DNA of 64,000 nucleotides, taken from NCBI RefSeq assembly GCF_019331795.1, contig NZ_JAHPZL010000003.1, forward strand, positions 49,930 to 113,929, in the 5' to 3' direction. This document shows, piece after piece, positions 45,361 through 55,921 of the stretch (the stretch's first letter is position 1; each line of letters opens with the position of its first letter). The position numbers and the translations under genes are program-made. A model generated the notes under the pieces. That model searched no databases. It was given only the letters and a program-made list of their open reading frames with translations, and was not told the origin of the DNA. The DNA comes from Austwickia sp. TVS 96-490-7B (GTDB lineage: Bacteria > Actinomycetota > Actinomycetes > Actinomycetales > Dermatophilaceae).

Positions 45361-45413
45361 ATGTCAGCTGGGCCGGAGGCCGCGGCCGATGAGGGCCACG
45401 ACCCGGTCCGTCA

Positions 45414-48400
45414 TCAGGCGCGAGGCTTCTCCCGCATCTCGTACGTCGTGATGAGGTCGTCGATCTGCAGATCGTTGAACGATCCCAGGTTGATACCACA
45501 TTCGTAGCCCTCGCGGACCTCGGTGACATCGTCCTTGAAACGCCGCAGACCTGCGATTTCCAGGCCTTCGGTGATGACGACGCCTTGACGGGTGATGCGC
45601 GCCTTGGTGCCACGCTTGATCTCGCCAGAGCGAACCAACGAACCGGCGATGTTGCCGAACTTGCTGGACCGGAAGATCTCCCGGATCTCCGCGGTGCCGA
45701 GCTGGTGCTCCTCGAACTCCGGCTTGAGCATGCCCTTCAGAGCCGCTTCGATCTCCTCGATGGCCTGGTAGATCACCGAGTAGTAGCGGATCTCAACGCC
45801 CTCACGTTCGGCGTACTCCGCGTTCTGGCCTTCGGCCCGCACGTTGAAGCCGATGATGACCGCGTTGGAGGCCATCGCCAGGTTGATGTTGTTCATCGTG
45901 ATGGCGCCGACACCGCGGTCAATGATCCGCAGGTCGACCTCGTCGCCCACATCGATCTGCAACAGGGCGTCTTCGAGGGCTTCGACCGAACCCGACACGT
46001 CACCCTTGAGGATGAGGTTGAGCGTCTCGACCTTGCCCGCGGCCAGGGCCTCGTTAAGGTCTTCGAGGCTGATCCGCTTTCGTGCCTTGGCCAGGGACGC
46101 TTGCCGGTCGGCAGCTTCCCGCTTCTCGGCGATCTGTCGTGCGGTCCGGTCGTCCGGCGCCACGATGAAGGTGTCGCCAGCTCGTGGCACGCTCGACAGA
46201 CCCAGCACCTGGACTGGACGAGAGGGCAGAGCCACATCAAGGTGGTTGCCGTGCTCGTCGAGCATGGCACGGACGCGTCCGTAAGCACTTCCCGCCACGA
46301 TCGAGTCCCCCACACACAGGGTGCCTGACTGGACCAGCACTGTCGCGGTGGCACCGCGACCACGGTCGAGGTTGGCCTCGATCGCCACGCCGCGAGCATC
46401 CTTATCGGGGTTAGCCCGCAGGTCAAGAGCTGCATCAGCAGTGAGCAGGACAGCGTCGAGCAACTCGTCGATGTTAAGTCGCTGCTTGGCAGACACGTCG
46501 ACGAACATGGTTTCGCCGCCGTACTCCTCGGCGATGAGGTTGTACTCGGTGAGCTGCTGACGGATCTTTGAGGGGTTGGCGCCCTCGACGTCCACCTTGT
46601 TGACCGCCACCACAATCGGCACGTCGGCCGCCTGGGCGTGGTTGAGGGCCTCAATGGTCTGCGGCATGACACCGTCATCAGCCGCCACCACCAGGATGGC
46701 AATGTCAGTCACCTTCGCACCGCGGGCTCGCATGGCGGTGAACGCCTCGTGACCAGGGGTGTCGATGAAAGTGATCGGACGCTGCTGACCATCGTGTTCG
46801 GTGGTGATCTGATAGGCACCGATGTGCTGGGTGATGCCTCCGGCCTCCGTCGCGATGACATTGGCGTGACGGATGGCATCCAACAGCTTCGTCTTACCGT
46901 GGTCGACGTGTCCCATCACGGTGACCACCGGCGGCCTGGCCTCCAGGAGCGCGTCGTCCTCTCCCTCGGCCTCAGCTTCCAGGTTGATGCCGAAGGACCC
47001 GAAGAGTTCGCGCTCTTCGTCCTCAGGCGAAACGACCTGGATGTCATAGCCCAGTTCCTCGCCGAGGATCTTGAAGGTGTCCTCGTCCAGGGACTGTGTC
47101 GCCGTTGCCATCTCACCGAGGTGGAAGAGCACGGTGACCAAGCTGGCCGGGTTGGCGTTGATCTTGTCAGCGAAGTCGGTCAACGAAGCCCCACGACGCA
47201 CACGCACCACGGTCGAACCGTCGCCACGAGGGACGCTCACTCCGCCAATGGTGGGAGCTTGCATCTGCTCGAACTCTTGACGCTTCGCACGCTTGCTCTT
47301 GCGCTGCTTGTTACGTCCGCCACCGCGTCCGAAGGCACCCTGCGTGCCGCCACGGCCTCCGGGCCCGCCGGGGCGACCCCCACCGAAGCCGCCACCGCCG
47401 CCGGGACGACCAGCGCCACCGCCGCCGCCAGGACGACCACCGCCGCCACCGGGACGACCCCCACCAGGACGTGCCGGACGCTCACCCGGACGAGGGACCG
47501 ACGCGCGGTCCGGCATCATGCCTGGGTTGGGACGGACACCACCTGGACGGGGCGCGCTGGGACGCGGTCCACCTGCACCAGGTGCGCCACCACCGGGACG
47601 GCCACCGCCGCCACCGCCGCCGGGACGCGGACCAGGAGCACCCTGCCCGCCACCTTGACGAGCCTGGCCGGGACGAGGCATGCCCTGGCTCGAGGCAAAA
47701 GGATTGTTTCCTGGGCGTGGCGAACCTTCCCGACCAGAGCGCATGCCCTGGCTGGAAGAGAAGGGATTGTTGCCCGGGCGTGGCCCCGGACGGGGGCCGG
47801 GACGGGCGTCACCATGGGGACGGCCTGCGCCACCGCCAGGACGAGGCCCTGGGCGGGCATCGCCACCGGAGCGCGGGCCGGGACGGGCATCGCCACCAGG
47901 TCGTGGCCCCGGGCGGGCCGCCCCTCCTGAACGGCCGGCTCCCCCTTGTGCGCCACCACGGCTGGCAGGCTTGGGCGCAGCGGGACCTGGTTTCGGAGCT
48001 GCTGGGCCAGGCTTGGGAGCAGCGGGGGCCGCCGGAGCAGCTGGGGCCTGGGCCGCAGGAGCCGGAGCTGGCGCTGGTACTGGCGGCGCAGGAGTCGGCG
48101 CCAGCGTAGCAGGAGCCTCCACCTCGACGGGAGGGGCCGGTGGCGTGGGCGCGCTGGGCATCGGTCCTGGCTTAGGAACTGCCGGCCGTGGTGCGCTCGG
48201 ACGGGGCGGACCTGGAACTGGCCGAGGACCGCCTCCAGACGGCTTGCGTCCAGCCAATTCAGCGGGGAAGTTCTCGCGGAGCTTGCGCACCACGGGTGGT
48301 TCGATGGTGGAGCTCGCGGAACGCACGAACTCACCACTGGATTTCAGGTGCTCCAGCAACACCTTGCTCTCGACTCCGAGCTCTTTTGCGAGCTCGTAGA

Positions 48401-48416
48401 CCCGGACCTTAGCCAC
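45414..48416 (-). CDS. infB: Translation initiation factor IF-2
   Basis: This 1000-residue IF-2 delivers initiator tRNA to the 30S subunit. The N-terminal IF2_N domain ([20 protein letters not shown]) is followed by a Gly/Pro/Arg-rich linker from about 60 to 375 with repeated PRPGG-type units. The G domain then shows [22 protein letters not shown] and NKVD. The C-terminal tRNA-binding domains follow. The repeat-rich linker is long but normal for actinobacteria. Confidence 0.98.
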   Translation of the reverse strand: MAKVRVYELAKELGVESKVLLEHLKSSGEFVRSASSTIEPPVVRKLRENFPAELAGRKPSGGGPRPVPGPPRPSAPRPAVPKPGPMPSAPTPPAPPVEVEAPATLAPTPAPPVPAPAPAPAAQAPAAPAAPAAPKPGPAAPKPGPAAPKPASRGGAQGGAGRSGGAARPGPRPGGDARPGPRSGGDARPGPRPGGGAGRPHGDARPGPRPGPRPGNNPFSSSQGMRSGREGSPRPGNNPFASSQGMPRPGQARQGGGQGAPGPRPGGGGGGGRPGGGAPGAGGPRPSAPRPGGVRPNPGMMPDRASVPRPGERPARPGGGRPGGGGGRPGGGGGAGRPGGGGGFGGGRPGGPGGRGGTQGAFGRGGGRNKQRKSKRAKRQEFEQMQAPTIGGVSVPRGDGSTVVRVRRGASLTDFADKINANPASLVTVLFHLGEMATATQSLDEDTFKILGEELGYDIQVVSPEDEERELFGSFGINLEAEAEGEDDALLEARPPVVTVMGHVDHGKTKLLDAIRHANVIATEAGGITQHIGAYQITTEHDGQQRPITFIDTPGHEAFTAMRARGAKVTDIAILVVAADDGVMPQTIEALNHAQAADVPIVVAVNKVDVEGANPSKIRQQLTEYNLIAEEYGGETMFVDVSAKQRLNIDELLDAVLLTADAALDLRANPDKDARGVAIEANLDRGRGATATVLVQSGTLCVGDSIVAGSAYGRVRAMLDEHGNHLDVALPSRPVQVLGLSSVPRAGDTFIVAPDDRTARQIAEKREAADRQASLAKARKRISLEDLNEALAAGKVETLNLILKGDVSGSVEALEDALLQIDVGDEVDLRIIDRGVGAITMNNINLAMASNAVIIGFNVRAEGQNAEYAEREGVEIRYYSVIYQAIEEIEAALKGMLKPEFEEHQLGTAEIREIFRSSKFGNIAGSLVRSGEIKRGTKARITRQGVVITEGLEIAGLRRFKDDVTEVREGYECGINLGSFNDLQIDDLITTYEMREKPRA

Positions 48417-48513
48417 GTCTCTCCTGTCTATGGTCCGAAGGCGTCGAGGCCACGAACCATGGTTAAAGCTGGGCAGTGCTCATTGCTGAGTACTCATCGC
48501 TTGCTCATCAGCG

Positions 48514-48882
48514 TCAAACCCGCTTCCGGTTCTGATTTCGGCCGAGGTCCTGAGAGAGGCCCTCGGTGGTCTTACTGGTGTCCTGCGTCTCCTGCACGGT
48601 CCCGATCTGCGCCGCCAGCTCGTCGAGCAGCAGGCTGACGTCCAGTGGAGCCGTGACCCGGAGGGCCCGACGAAATGCCTGACGGCGCCTAGCCTCGTTG
48701 AGGCACGCAGCAGACTCATGGAGCCATGCACCTCGACCGGGCAGACGACGACGATGGTCGACCACGAGGATAGGACCATCCTCACGCTCGGCCACGACGA
48801 CCCTCAGGAGTTTCGACCGGGACTCCCGCCCACGACATCCGACACATGTGCGTACCGGTCCGGCGGGAACGGTCTGATTCAT
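48514..48882 (-). CDS. ylxR: YlxR (RnpM-type) protein
   Basis: This 122-residue YlxR/DUF448 protein carries RTCVGCRGRESRSKLLRVV near 11-29 and GRGAWLHESAACLNEA near 50-65. Bacillus YlxR was reported to modulate RNase P. It lies between nusA and infB, the conserved position. The C-terminal 30 residues are polar and variable. Confidence 0.9.
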   Translation of the reverse strand: MNQTVPAGPVRTCVGCRGRESRSKLLRVVVAEREDGPILVVDHRRRLPGRGAWLHESAACLNEARRRQAFRRALRVTAPLDVSLLLDELAAQIGTVQETQDTSKTTEGLSQDLGRNQNRKRV

Positions 48883-48900
48883 CTTACCCGCTCCGCGAAC

Positions 48901-49941
48901 TCAATCCCTACCCGGTCGATCGTCCGCTCTCACGCTGTCACCTCCGGTGGCACCGGTGTCAACCACCGTGTCCGGACGGATGTCGATCCGCCATCCAGTC
49001 AGCTTTGCAGCGAGTCGAGCGTTCTGCCCTTCCTTGCCAATGGCCAGCGAAAGCTGGTAGTCCGGCACGACGACCCGAGCCGCACGCAATTTGGGGTCGA
49101 CAACCTCAACCGAAGAAACACGAGCCGGGGACAGTGCTGCCGCAACAAACTCGGTCGGGTCCGGAGAGAAATCGACAATATCGATCTTCTCACCGCGCAA
49201 TTCAGTCATGACCGCGCGCACCCGCGCTCCCATCGGGCCGATGCAGGCGCCTTTAGCGTTGATTCCTGCGGCAGTGGCGTGAACCGCGATTTTGGTGCGA
49301 TGCCCTGCTTCCCGAGCCAACGCCGCAATCTCCACGGTGCCGTCGGCGATTTCCGGGACTTCTAGCGCAAACAGCTTTCGCACGAGATGAGGGTGGGTGC
49401 GGGACAGCCCGATCTGTGGTCCGCTGGGGCCGCGTTTCACGCTGACCACGTAGCACCGAAGACGCTCACCGTGGCGGTAGCTCTCCCCAGGGACCTGCTC
49501 TGCCTGCGGCAGAATGCCTTCCACCGCTCCCAGGTCCACCATCACATTGCGGCCCTGACTCTGCTGAATCACGCCGGTGATGATGTCCCCCTCACGGCCA
49601 CGGAAGTCACCCAAGACAGCGTCGTCTTCTAGCTCCCGCAGCCGTTGGACGATGACCTGCCGAGCGGTTGATGCCGCCACCCTGCCAAAACCGTCAGGGG
49701 TGTCGTCAAACTCCGGACCAGCTTCACCACGGGTGCCGTCCTCTTGCACCGGAGCGTCCTCTCGGGCCCAGACGATGACATGCCCGGTCTTCCGGTCCAG
49801 ATCGACCCGAGCATGCCGGTAGGCGCCCTCAGTGCGCTGATAAGCCAATAACAGAGCTTGCTCGATCGCCGGGACAATCACATCCAGTGAGATGTCACGT
49901 TCCCGCTCCAACGCCCGCAGCGCGGCCAGGTCGATGTCCAT
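48901..49941 (-). CDS. nusA: Transcription termination/antitermination factor NusA
   Basis: This 346-residue NusA has the N-terminal RNA-polymerase-binding domain ([16 protein letters not shown]), an S1 domain ([19 protein letters not shown]) and two KH domains ([19 protein letters not shown] and [16 protein letters not shown]). It lacks the C-terminal acidic repeats, as is normal outside proteobacteria. Its ATG overlaps the rimP stop by one base. Confidence 0.97.
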   Translation of the reverse strand: MDIDLAALRALERERDISLDVIVPAIEQALLLAYQRTEGAYRHARVDLDRKTGHVIVWAREDAPVQEDGTRGEAGPEFDDTPDGFGRVAASTARQVIVQRLRELEDDAVLGDFRGREGDIITGVIQQSQGRNVMVDLGAVEGILPQAEQVPGESYRHGERLRCYVVSVKRGPSGPQIGLSRTHPHLVRKLFALEVPEIADGTVEIAALAREAGHRTKIAVHATAAGINAKGACIGPMGARVRAVMTELRGEKIDIVDFSPDPTEFVAAALSPARVSSVEVVDPKLRAARVVVPDYQLSLAIGKEGQNARLAAKLTGWRIDIRPDTVVDTGATGGDSVRADDRPGRD

Positions 49942-50564
49942 CAGATCTCCTCGTCGTCGTGGGGGGAAGGGGTCACGGCCTCGTCGGACTGCGGCCGGTG
50001 AGCAGCCTGAGGCTTGACGTCATCGACGTCCTCCTCCGTGTCCGTCGGTTCCGCTGCCGGGTCTTCGGCGTGGGTGAACTCGACCTGGACCCGAGCGCGC
50101 GTGATCTGCGCCGGGAGCATGTCGCGCTGTCCGCTTCCGACGTCAAAGGTCAGAAGGTCAGGCCCAGCGGCGATCAGTCGACCAGTGAAGGTCCCGTCCG
50201 CCGACGTCACTACCTCGAGCATTCGGCCGACGTTCCGGCGAAAGTGCCGGAACTGCGTTAACGGTCGAGACAGGCCCGGTGAACTGACCTCAAGCACGTA
50301 CGGGGTGTCTCCGAAAGGGTCGAGGACGTCGAGCGCGTCACTAATAGCCCGGGTCGCCTCCGCAACCTCGTCCAACGACAGCGGCGGGACGATACTGACG
50401 CCGTCATCGGCAGGGATGGTAACCAGATCACGATCAACGCTGATTCGGACAAGGCGCCGCTGACCCGCAGGCGTCACGGCAACTTCTTCGGTCAAGAGCC
50501 CCAGGCTGCTGATAGCGTCCCCCGCAACACCTGCGAGACGCATGTGCTGATCGCTGCCCGACAT
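49941..50564 (-). CDS. rimP: Ribosome maturation factor RimP
   Basis: From ATG 50564, with AGGAG upstream, RimP has 207 residues; the frame extends to 50741 without homology. The core contains [31 protein letters not shown] and the conserved [16 protein letters not shown]. It acts in 30S maturation. The acidic C-terminal 40 residues are typical of actinobacterial RimP. It heads the nusA-infB unit and is divergent from the DUF4439 gene. Confidence 0.95.
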   Translation of the reverse strand: MSGSDQHMRLAGVAGDAISSLGLLTEEVAVTPAGQRRLVRISVDRDLVTIPADDGVSIVPPLSLDEVAEATRAISDALDVLDPFGDTPYVLEVSSPGLSRPLTQFRHFRRNVGRMLEVVTSADGTFTGRLIAAGPDLLTFDVGSGQRDMLPAQITRARVQVEFTHAEDPAAEPTDTEEDVDDVKPQAAHRPQSDEAVTPSPHDDEEI

Positions 50565-50690
50565 GCCTGCTCCTGCTCTTCTCGAATTCTCCCCGACGGC
50601 CCGTGGCCACCGGCGTACTCCAGCCACTCTAGCCGGGCCACCACCTGCAGGCATCGCCGGACGCGCCCCGGAGTGCGAGGATGAACGGCG

Positions 50691-52070
50691 ATGTCCCTTC
50701 CGCCCACTCCTACCCCACGGATCCCGATGCCCTCGCCTCACCCTTTGCGACGCACAGTTACTAGACGCCAGCTCCTCACTGCCGGTGCAGGATTCGCGGG
50801 AATAGCTGCTGCCGCAGCCTTCGGATTGCGCCTCGGGACGAGCCCCTTGTCGACATCAGGAACGCGCACGGTAGATCCGCGGGTTCTCGCGATCTATCTC
50901 GAACGGCGGACCGTTCGAGCCGCCAGAGAAGCGGCTACGACCTCGGCACACCACGCGGCACATCCGCTCGCCGAGAAGATCGTTGCTCTCCACTCCACCC
51001 AGGATCAGGTCCTTTCAGCTCGATTGCGCGACCTCGGGCAAGACCCCGACCACACTGGAGCCCTGGACCAGCTGGTTCAGGATCCCTCCACCTCGACTAG
51101 TCATCCCACCATTCCCGGATGGCCACCGATCTGGTCGACCGGCACGGCCGCGGCCACGACGTCTCGTCCGACGACAGCACCCACCAACACGTCGCCCGGA
51201 ACAGCAGCGGTATCCGCGCAAGCCGCCCCTGGGACGGACCACTTCGACCCGGGGACATCTCGGCCACTTCCTGCACCGTCTCACAAGAGATTGAGATCTT
51301 CGCCAGCTACGGCCTTAGCACCGCCTACGTCCGCCTCAGCCACGGCACTTCCGACGGACATCGGCACTCCAGTGATGCCCACCTCCGCACCCACCTTTCC
51401 CGACGATGGGGTCCGCCCCACCCCGACGAGTCCCGCCGGCGACAATCGCTCATCTCGACCCGGGGATCTGCTTGAGATGGAGGCGAAGGGGACCACCACC
51501 GAAGGGCCCGACGCGGTCACTGCGATCCCGGCCACCGAGGCGCCACTGCTGCTGTCCGTCAAGATCCAGCGACGCGCCTGCACTTTGCTCCTCACTGGTC
51601 AGCACCGAGCCACGACCAGTTCCAGCGCTGCCTCCCGAGAGAAAAAAAGACCACCTGTTTTCGTCTCCACCGCCCAAGCAGCTCGAGCCGCCACCGCCTT
51701 GCGCGCCGCTCAATACGGCCTCGAAGTCGCCACCGCCCGCAGCAATGGCGACCAACGCACCCGGCTGAGCTCCGTCCTCACCTGGCTGACCGCATTGCGA
51801 TTGGACGCAGAATCCCACGCTGGCCAGGAAAACATCACCGCTCCAGACGGCTACGCCCTGCCTGCTCCGGTGAACTCTCCAGACAGCGCGCTACGCCTCG
51901 CCCACACCTGCCTCACCACTTTGACCGACAGTCTCCTGGCCGGCGCAGAAGCTGCCGCTGGCGCTCCTGACGCCCTGCTCACCCTGCTGGAATGGGGCGC
52001 TGGCGCCGAAGCCCGAGCCCATGACCTCGGCGCGCCGCTGCGTCCCTTCCCCGGGTTGCGCCCGCGCTGA
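50691..52070 (+). CDS. Exported DUF4439 (ferritin-like) protein with long disordered insert
   Basis: This 459-residue product starts with a twin-arginine type signal (Arg25-Arg26 in TVTRRQLLTAG, then a hydrophobic core). A short helical segment (about 70-125) is followed by a Pro/Ser/Thr-rich stretch (about 130-265). The C-terminal DUF4439 domain contains AATALRAAQYGLEVA and ends GAEARAHDLG. DUF4439 genes commonly lie beside rimP in actinobacteria. Function unknown; the ferritin-like fold is family knowledge. Confidence 0.75.
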   Translation: MSLPPTPTPRIPMPSPHPLRRTVTRRQLLTAGAGFAGIAAAAAFGLRLGTSPLSTSGTRTVDPRVLAIYLERRTVRAAREAATTSAHHAAHPLAEKIVALHSTQDQVLSARLRDLGQDPDHTGALDQLVQDPSTSTSHPTIPGWPPIWSTGTAAATTSRPTTAPTNTSPGTAAVSAQAAPGTDHFDPGTSRPLPAPSHKRLRSSPATALAPPTSASATALPTDIGTPVMPTSAPTFPDDGVRPTPTSPAGDNRSSRPGDLLEMEAKGTTTEGPDAVTAIPATEAPLLLSVKIQRRACTLLLTGQHRATTSSSAASREKKRPPVFVSTAQAARAATALRAAQYGLEVATARSNGDQRTRLSSVLTWLTALRLDAESHAGQENITAPDGYALPAPVNSPDSALRLAHTCLTTLTDSLLAGAEAAAGAPDALLTLLEWGAGAEARAHDLGAPLRPFPGLRPR

Positions 52071-52154
52071 TCGCCTCACCTCGCCAGGCGCTACCTGAAG
52101 AACCCGATAGGTGCACCAGGCCACAGGTCCCGAACTTCTCAGTACCCTAGGCCC

Positions 52155-52772
52155 GTGACTTCCCCGGACCGCGGCACCCTTCGACTGGCGCGTCTGGCTG
52201 CCTTCGTCGTGGCATGCCTGGTCCTCGCCACGGCCGGGCACAGCCATGCATCACCACATGCCCCCGGTCTCGGAGCGACCCTGATCGTGGTCGTTCCGCT
52301 GATCTTGACTGGATTGTGGTTCACCGCCCGCGAGCGCGGTACCACCGCGTTATTCGTGTTGCTTTCCGTCGTACAGCTCAGTTTGCATGGGATTTTTGCC
52401 TTGGCTCATCAGGGGAGCCACCTCTCCGCCGTACCGTCTCTGAGCGCATCATGTGGGCTCTCGCCTGTCGTCATGACCCGGGCGACGCTACCGCGTGGCT
52501 CATGGGACCTGACCGTTCTCATCCCGGAACCGACCATGATGTGGAGCCACCTGGTCGCGACGCTGCTGACTGCGGCGTTCCTCGGGTGGGGGGAACGTTC
52601 TTTGTGGGCCTGGTTCCGACGTGTTCGTCCAGCTCTTCCAGGGGCATTGCGCGAAATCGTGGTGCCGGTGGGTCCGCCGCCAGTGGGTCGCCCCAAACCT
52701 CGGCTGCGATCGGTGGCTTTGCAGCATGTGGCGCCGGTGCGGGGTCCTCCGTGTTTGGCGCTGCTCGCCTGA
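52155..52772 (+). CDS. Multi-pass membrane protein of unknown function
   Basis: From GTG 52155 the product has 205 residues with four hydrophobic stretches, at about 10-30, 38-57, 63-85 and 125-145, and a basic C-terminal tail. A conserved-looking HGIFALAHQG and the His-rich AGHSHASPHAPG loop could bind metal. It precedes the copper-chaperone gene and is probably part of the same functional set. Family not recognised with certainty. Confidence 0.65.
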   Translation: MTSPDRGTLRLARLAAFVVACLVLATAGHSHASPHAPGLGATLIVVVPLILTGLWFTARERGTTALFVLLSVVQLSLHGIFALAHQGSHLSAVPSLSASCGLSPVVMTRATLPRGSWDLTVLIPEPTMMWSHLVATLLTAAFLGWGERSLWAWFRRVRPALPGALREIVVPVGPPPVGRPKPRLRSVALQHVAPVRGPPCLALLA

Positions 52773-52892
52773 CATTGTTGCGACCTGTCCGAATGTGATT
52801 TGGCAGCTGGCGACCTTTCAGGCCTGAGCCCCTGTCGACCGCCGTACGCCCTGCCCGTGAGACGGGCCAGCCTCAAGGACGTTTTCATCATC

Positions 52893-53483
52893 ATGACTTC
52901 ACGTATCGCGATGCCCCTCACCGTCTGTGCCCTGTTGGCTCTGACGAGTTGCGGATCTAGCTCGGACAACGCCCCCCAAGCCAGCAACACCGGCCAAAGC
53001 AGCAGCACGAGTGCCACCAGCGCGCCCGCCACCAGCGGGTTGAGCGTGACCGACGCCTGGGTCAAAGCGCTGCCCGACCTCGGGGAGAAAGCCATGACCG
53101 GCGCTTTCGGCAAGATCAAAAACACCACTGATCACGACATCACCATCGTTTCGGCGACGCAGAATGTGTCGGACACGACTGAACTGCACGAGATGGTCAC
53201 CAAAGATGGCAAGCAGGTCATGAAACCTGTTGAGGGCGGGTTCACCGTGAAAGCTGGCGCCACGCTAGAACTGAAGCCTTATCACGACCACATCATGATC
53301 ATGAAGATGACTAAGTCGCTGCCGATCGGTGAAAAGGTCACCTTCACCTTGGTCACGAAAGATGGCGCAAAGGTTGAATTCACTGCCCCAGCGAAACAGT
53401 TCACCGCACCGCAGGAGAACTATTCGCCTGGCACCGGGACCTCTTCCCACGCCATGTCCCACTCGTCCTCTTCGACGAAGTGA
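52893..53483 (+). CDS. PCu(A)C-type copper chaperone lipoprotein
   Basis: From ATG 52893 this has 196 residues with lipobox LALTSC (Cys20). The periplasmic copper chaperone domain shows the Cu(I) ligands of the family: HEM followed at ten residues by M (TELHEMVTKDGKQVM), and HIM about 22 residues later (YHDHIMIMKM). These proteins deliver copper to cytochrome oxidase outside the membrane. The tail is Ser/His-rich. The next gene starts inside its stop codon. Confidence 0.9.
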   Translation: MTSRIAMPLTVCALLALTSCGSSSDNAPQASNTGQSSSTSATSAPATSGLSVTDAWVKALPDLGEKAMTGAFGKIKNTTDHDITIVSATQNVSDTTELHEMVTKDGKQVMKPVEGGFTVKAGATLELKPYHDHIMIMKMTKSLPIGEKVTFTLVTKDGAKVEFTAPAKQFTAPQENYSPGTGTSSHAMSHSSSSTK

Positions 53484-54769
53484 GCACCCCGCAGGGCCCG
53501 ACTGACGGGCCAGGATCGCGACGACTCTCTCGGCGGGCGATGCTCGGTGGTGGTGCTGTCGTTGCGGGAAGTGCTCTCGCTGGCGGTGCCATCGGTGTTG
53601 CGTGGGATCGCCCCACCGTCGTCGGGTCGGGCCCTGCGGCCCCCACTCCAGCTGATGCTGGCACGTCCATGGTCCCGGCATCTGCCACACACGGCACCGC
53701 TCAAGAACCGTTTTTTGGTCGCCATCAGTCGGGGATCCTCACCCGCCAGCAGGCGTACGGCGTCTTTCTCGGTTTGAATTTACGTCCCGGCAGTGACCTG
53801 GCCAAGGTGGCCACGTTGTTGACCTTGCTCTCTGATGATGCGGCCCGTCTGACCCGGGGCGCCCCGCCTCTGGGTGCCTTGGAGGACGACATCGCTCGAC
53901 TGCCAGCGCGCCTGACCGTCACCTTCGGTTTTGGGGTCGGATTGTTTCGAGCCATCGGTAAGCCTCAGGCGATCCCCGCTGATCTGGCGGCGTTGCCGAG
54001 TTTCCCCACTGACAAGTTGCAGCCCCGATGGGGACAAACCGACCTGGTGTTGCAGATCTGCTCTGATGAGCCAGTCACCTTGTCCTATGCGCAGCGAAGG
54101 CTGGCGCGGGATGCGGCAGCCTTCGCCACCGTCGCGTGGGTGCAATCTGGCTTCGTCAACGCTGTCGGCACCGAAAAATCTGGCACCACTGCCCGCAACC
54201 TGATGGGAATGCGCGATGGCACCGCCAATGAGTCCGACCCTGCTCAGGCAGCTCAGGTGGTCTGGTGCACTGACACCGCCTACCCGCACCTGGTCGATGG
54301 GTCCCATCTGGTCATTCGGCGTATCCCCATCGACTTGGAAGCGTGGGACGACCTGGAGGTGGCGGCTAAGGAAGCCGGGTTTGGTCGTCGGATAAGTGAC
54401 GGTTCGCCGCTGACCGGACGGGTGGAACGCGACCCTGTCGACCGAAATGCCAAGGATAAAGATGGTTTTCCAGTGGTGAACCCGGCCGCCCACGCGGCTC
54501 GAGCACAGGCCCGCACTGCCGGGGAACGGATGATCCGCCGCGCCTATAACTACGACAGCGGATTAACCCCCGAAGGTCAGACTGACGCCGGGCTAATTTT
54601 TGCTTGCTACCAAAAAGATGTGACCAGCGCGTTCGTCACTGTCCAGCGTCGACTCGCCGAGAAAGACATGCTCAATCTCTGGACGACGCATATCGGGTCA
54701 GCGTCGTACGCCGTACCGCCTGGGGCAGCCGAAGGACAGTACGTCGGGCAGCGACTCCTTGAAGGGTGA
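53480..54769 (+). CDS. Dye-decolourising heme peroxidase (DyP/EfeB type), Tat-exported
   Basis: This 429-residue protein starts with GTG 53480 overlapping the copper-chaperone stop (GTGA). It has a twin-arginine signal SRRAMLGGGAV. The DyP signature GMRDGTANE carries the distal Asp; DGSHLVIRRIPIDLEAWDDL, HAARAQARTAGERMIRR and AYNYDSGLTPEGQTDAGL complete the heme domain. EfeB-type DyPs extract iron from heme or oxidise it, but EfeU and EfeO are absent here. Coupling to the copper chaperone suggests respiratory or metal handling. Confidence 0.93.
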   Translation: MSTPQGPTDGPGSRRLSRRAMLGGGAVVAGSALAGGAIGVAWDRPTVVGSGPAAPTPADAGTSMVPASATHGTAQEPFFGRHQSGILTRQQAYGVFLGLNLRPGSDLAKVATLLTLLSDDAARLTRGAPPLGALEDDIARLPARLTVTFGFGVGLFRAIGKPQAIPADLAALPSFPTDKLQPRWGQTDLVLQICSDEPVTLSYAQRRLARDAAAFATVAWVQSGFVNAVGTEKSGTTARNLMGMRDGTANESDPAQAAQVVWCTDTAYPHLVDGSHLVIRRIPIDLEAWDDLEVAAKEAGFGRRISDGSPLTGRVERDPVDRNAKDKDGFPVVNPAAHAARAQARTAGERMIRRAYNYDSGLTPEGQTDAGLIFACYQKDVTSAFVTVQRRLAEKDMLNLWTTHIGSASYAVPPGAAEGQYVGQRLLEG

Positions 54770-54904
54770 ATATGGTTGGAGGCGATGAAGATCGTCCCCC
54801 ATCACCTTCACCCACCCATGGCAGCAGCCCAGCGGAGCGCACCACCCACCGACACACCGACGCACCCCCTGTCCTCGTCGAGGAGGTTCTGCTAGACAGG
54901 CGCT

Positions 54905-55402
54905 ATGGCTACCACTGCATTCAAGGGATCCCCCATCCACACGTGCGGCGATTTGCCCGCCACCGACGCCGCTGCCCCCGGGTTTACCCTGGTCGGCACC
55001 GACTTGTCCGACATCACCTCGACCGCAATGCAGGACAAACGAGTTGTGCTCAACATCTTTCCGAGTGTTGACACCGGCGTCTGTGCCGCATCGGTACGGA
55101 AGTTCAACGAACTCGCTGCGGCGATGGACAACACCACTGTCGTCTGCGCCTCCGCTGATCTTCCCTTTGCCTTGGGACGGTTCTGTGGTGCGGAAGGCAT
55201 CGAGAATGTCGTGGCAGCCAGCAGCTTCCGAGGCGACTTCGGTCAAGCCTACGGAGTCACCATGACCGACGGGCCGCTGGCGGGGCTGCTCGCGCGTTCC
55301 GTGGTGGTGATCGACGAAACCGGCACGGTCCGCCACTGTGAGCTCGTCCCGGAGATCACCCAGGAACCCGACTACGACGCTGCGATGGCCGCTCTGCGCT
55401 GA
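54905..55402 (+). CDS. tpx: Thiol peroxidase Tpx
   Basis: This 165-residue atypical 2-Cys peroxiredoxin reduces hydroperoxides with thioredoxin. The peroxidatic Cys is in [17 protein letters not shown] near 61, and the resolving Cys in LGRFCGAEG near 95. Length and motifs match Tpx fully. The 135 bases before it contain a GAGGAGG at 54878-54884 that is rather far upstream of the ATG. Confidence 0.95.
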   Translation: MATTAFKGSPIHTCGDLPATDAAAPGFTLVGTDLSDITSTAMQDKRVVLNIFPSVDTGVCAASVRKFNELAAAMDNTTVVCASADLPFALGRFCGAEGIENVVAASSFRGDFGQAYGVTMTDGPLAGLLARSVVVIDETGTVRHCELVPEITQEPDYDAAMAALR

Positions 55403-55404
55403 TC

Positions 55405-55782
55405 GTGACCTCGTGCGAAAGTCGAGGTGACGACTCCACTTCGACCAACGATCGAGATGATCTCGTGGTCATCGTCGTTTTCGCACCGGTGGAGGCCGCC
55501 GACGTCATCCGCGACGCGGCGGCCCACGCTGGTGCCGGAGCGATCGGCGCGTACCGTGCCTGCTCCTTCACCGCTTCCGGTGAAGGACGTTTTCTGCCGA
55601 CCGCTGGCGCGACCCCGACGATCGGTCACGTTGGAGTCCCCGAGGTGGTAGCCGAGAGCCGGATTGAAGTGGTGTGTCCGCGCCGCCAGGCTCGCGAGGC
55701 GTTGACGGCGATGCTCGCTGTCCATCCCTATGAAGAACCAGCGCATCATGTCTACCCGACGATCCCGTGTGATCAGCTGTGA
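55405..55782 (+). CDS. Stand-alone NIF3/YqfO-type domain protein
   Basis: This 125-residue protein from GTG 55405 resembles the insertion domain of NIF3-like YqfO proteins, which is related to PII/CutA folds. Visible motifs are VIRDAAAHAGAGAIGAYRAC, GRFLPTAGATPTIG and HPYEEPAHHV. Here it exists without the surrounding NIF3 halves, as in some other bacteria. It starts 2 bases after the tpx stop, so it is probably co-transcribed. Role unknown. Confidence 0.75.
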   Translation: MTSCESRGDDSTSTNDRDDLVVIVVFAPVEAADVIRDAAAHAGAGAIGAYRACSFTASGEGRFLPTAGATPTIGHVGVPEVVAESRIEVVCPRRQAREALTAMLAVHPYEEPAHHVYPTIPCDQL

Positions 55783-55816
55783 TCCGCCGTGCCTCAACGC
55801 CGTGATCAAAGCTATC

Positions 55817-55846
55817 TGTCAAGCGTCCGCTCGCGCACGGTATCCT
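55817..55846 (+). promoter_or_regulatory. Possible promoter of the 55922 membrane-protein gene
   Basis: TGTCAA (55817-55822) and TATCCT (55841-55846), with an 18-base spacer, form a weak match to a housekeeping promoter about 75 bases upstream of the next GTG start. The assignment rests on sequence resemblance only. Confidence 0.3.
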
Positions 55847-55921
55847 TCCCGACGGCTGAGGACGTGCCCACCCGGAAGGTCCGCTCGTCCACATCACACG
55901 ACCATTGAGGGAGACTGACGA

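Noticed and set aside
47290..47900. Short repeated units resembling a repeat array
   Set aside because: The repeats are in-frame codons for PRPGG-like units of IF-2, irregular in spacing, with no unique spacers; this is not a CRISPR array.
46638..47930. Long plus-strand frame (430 codons) opposite infB
   Set aside because: It is an antisense shadow of the IF-2 Gly/Pro/Arg-rich linker and G domain, with no recognisable domain of its own.
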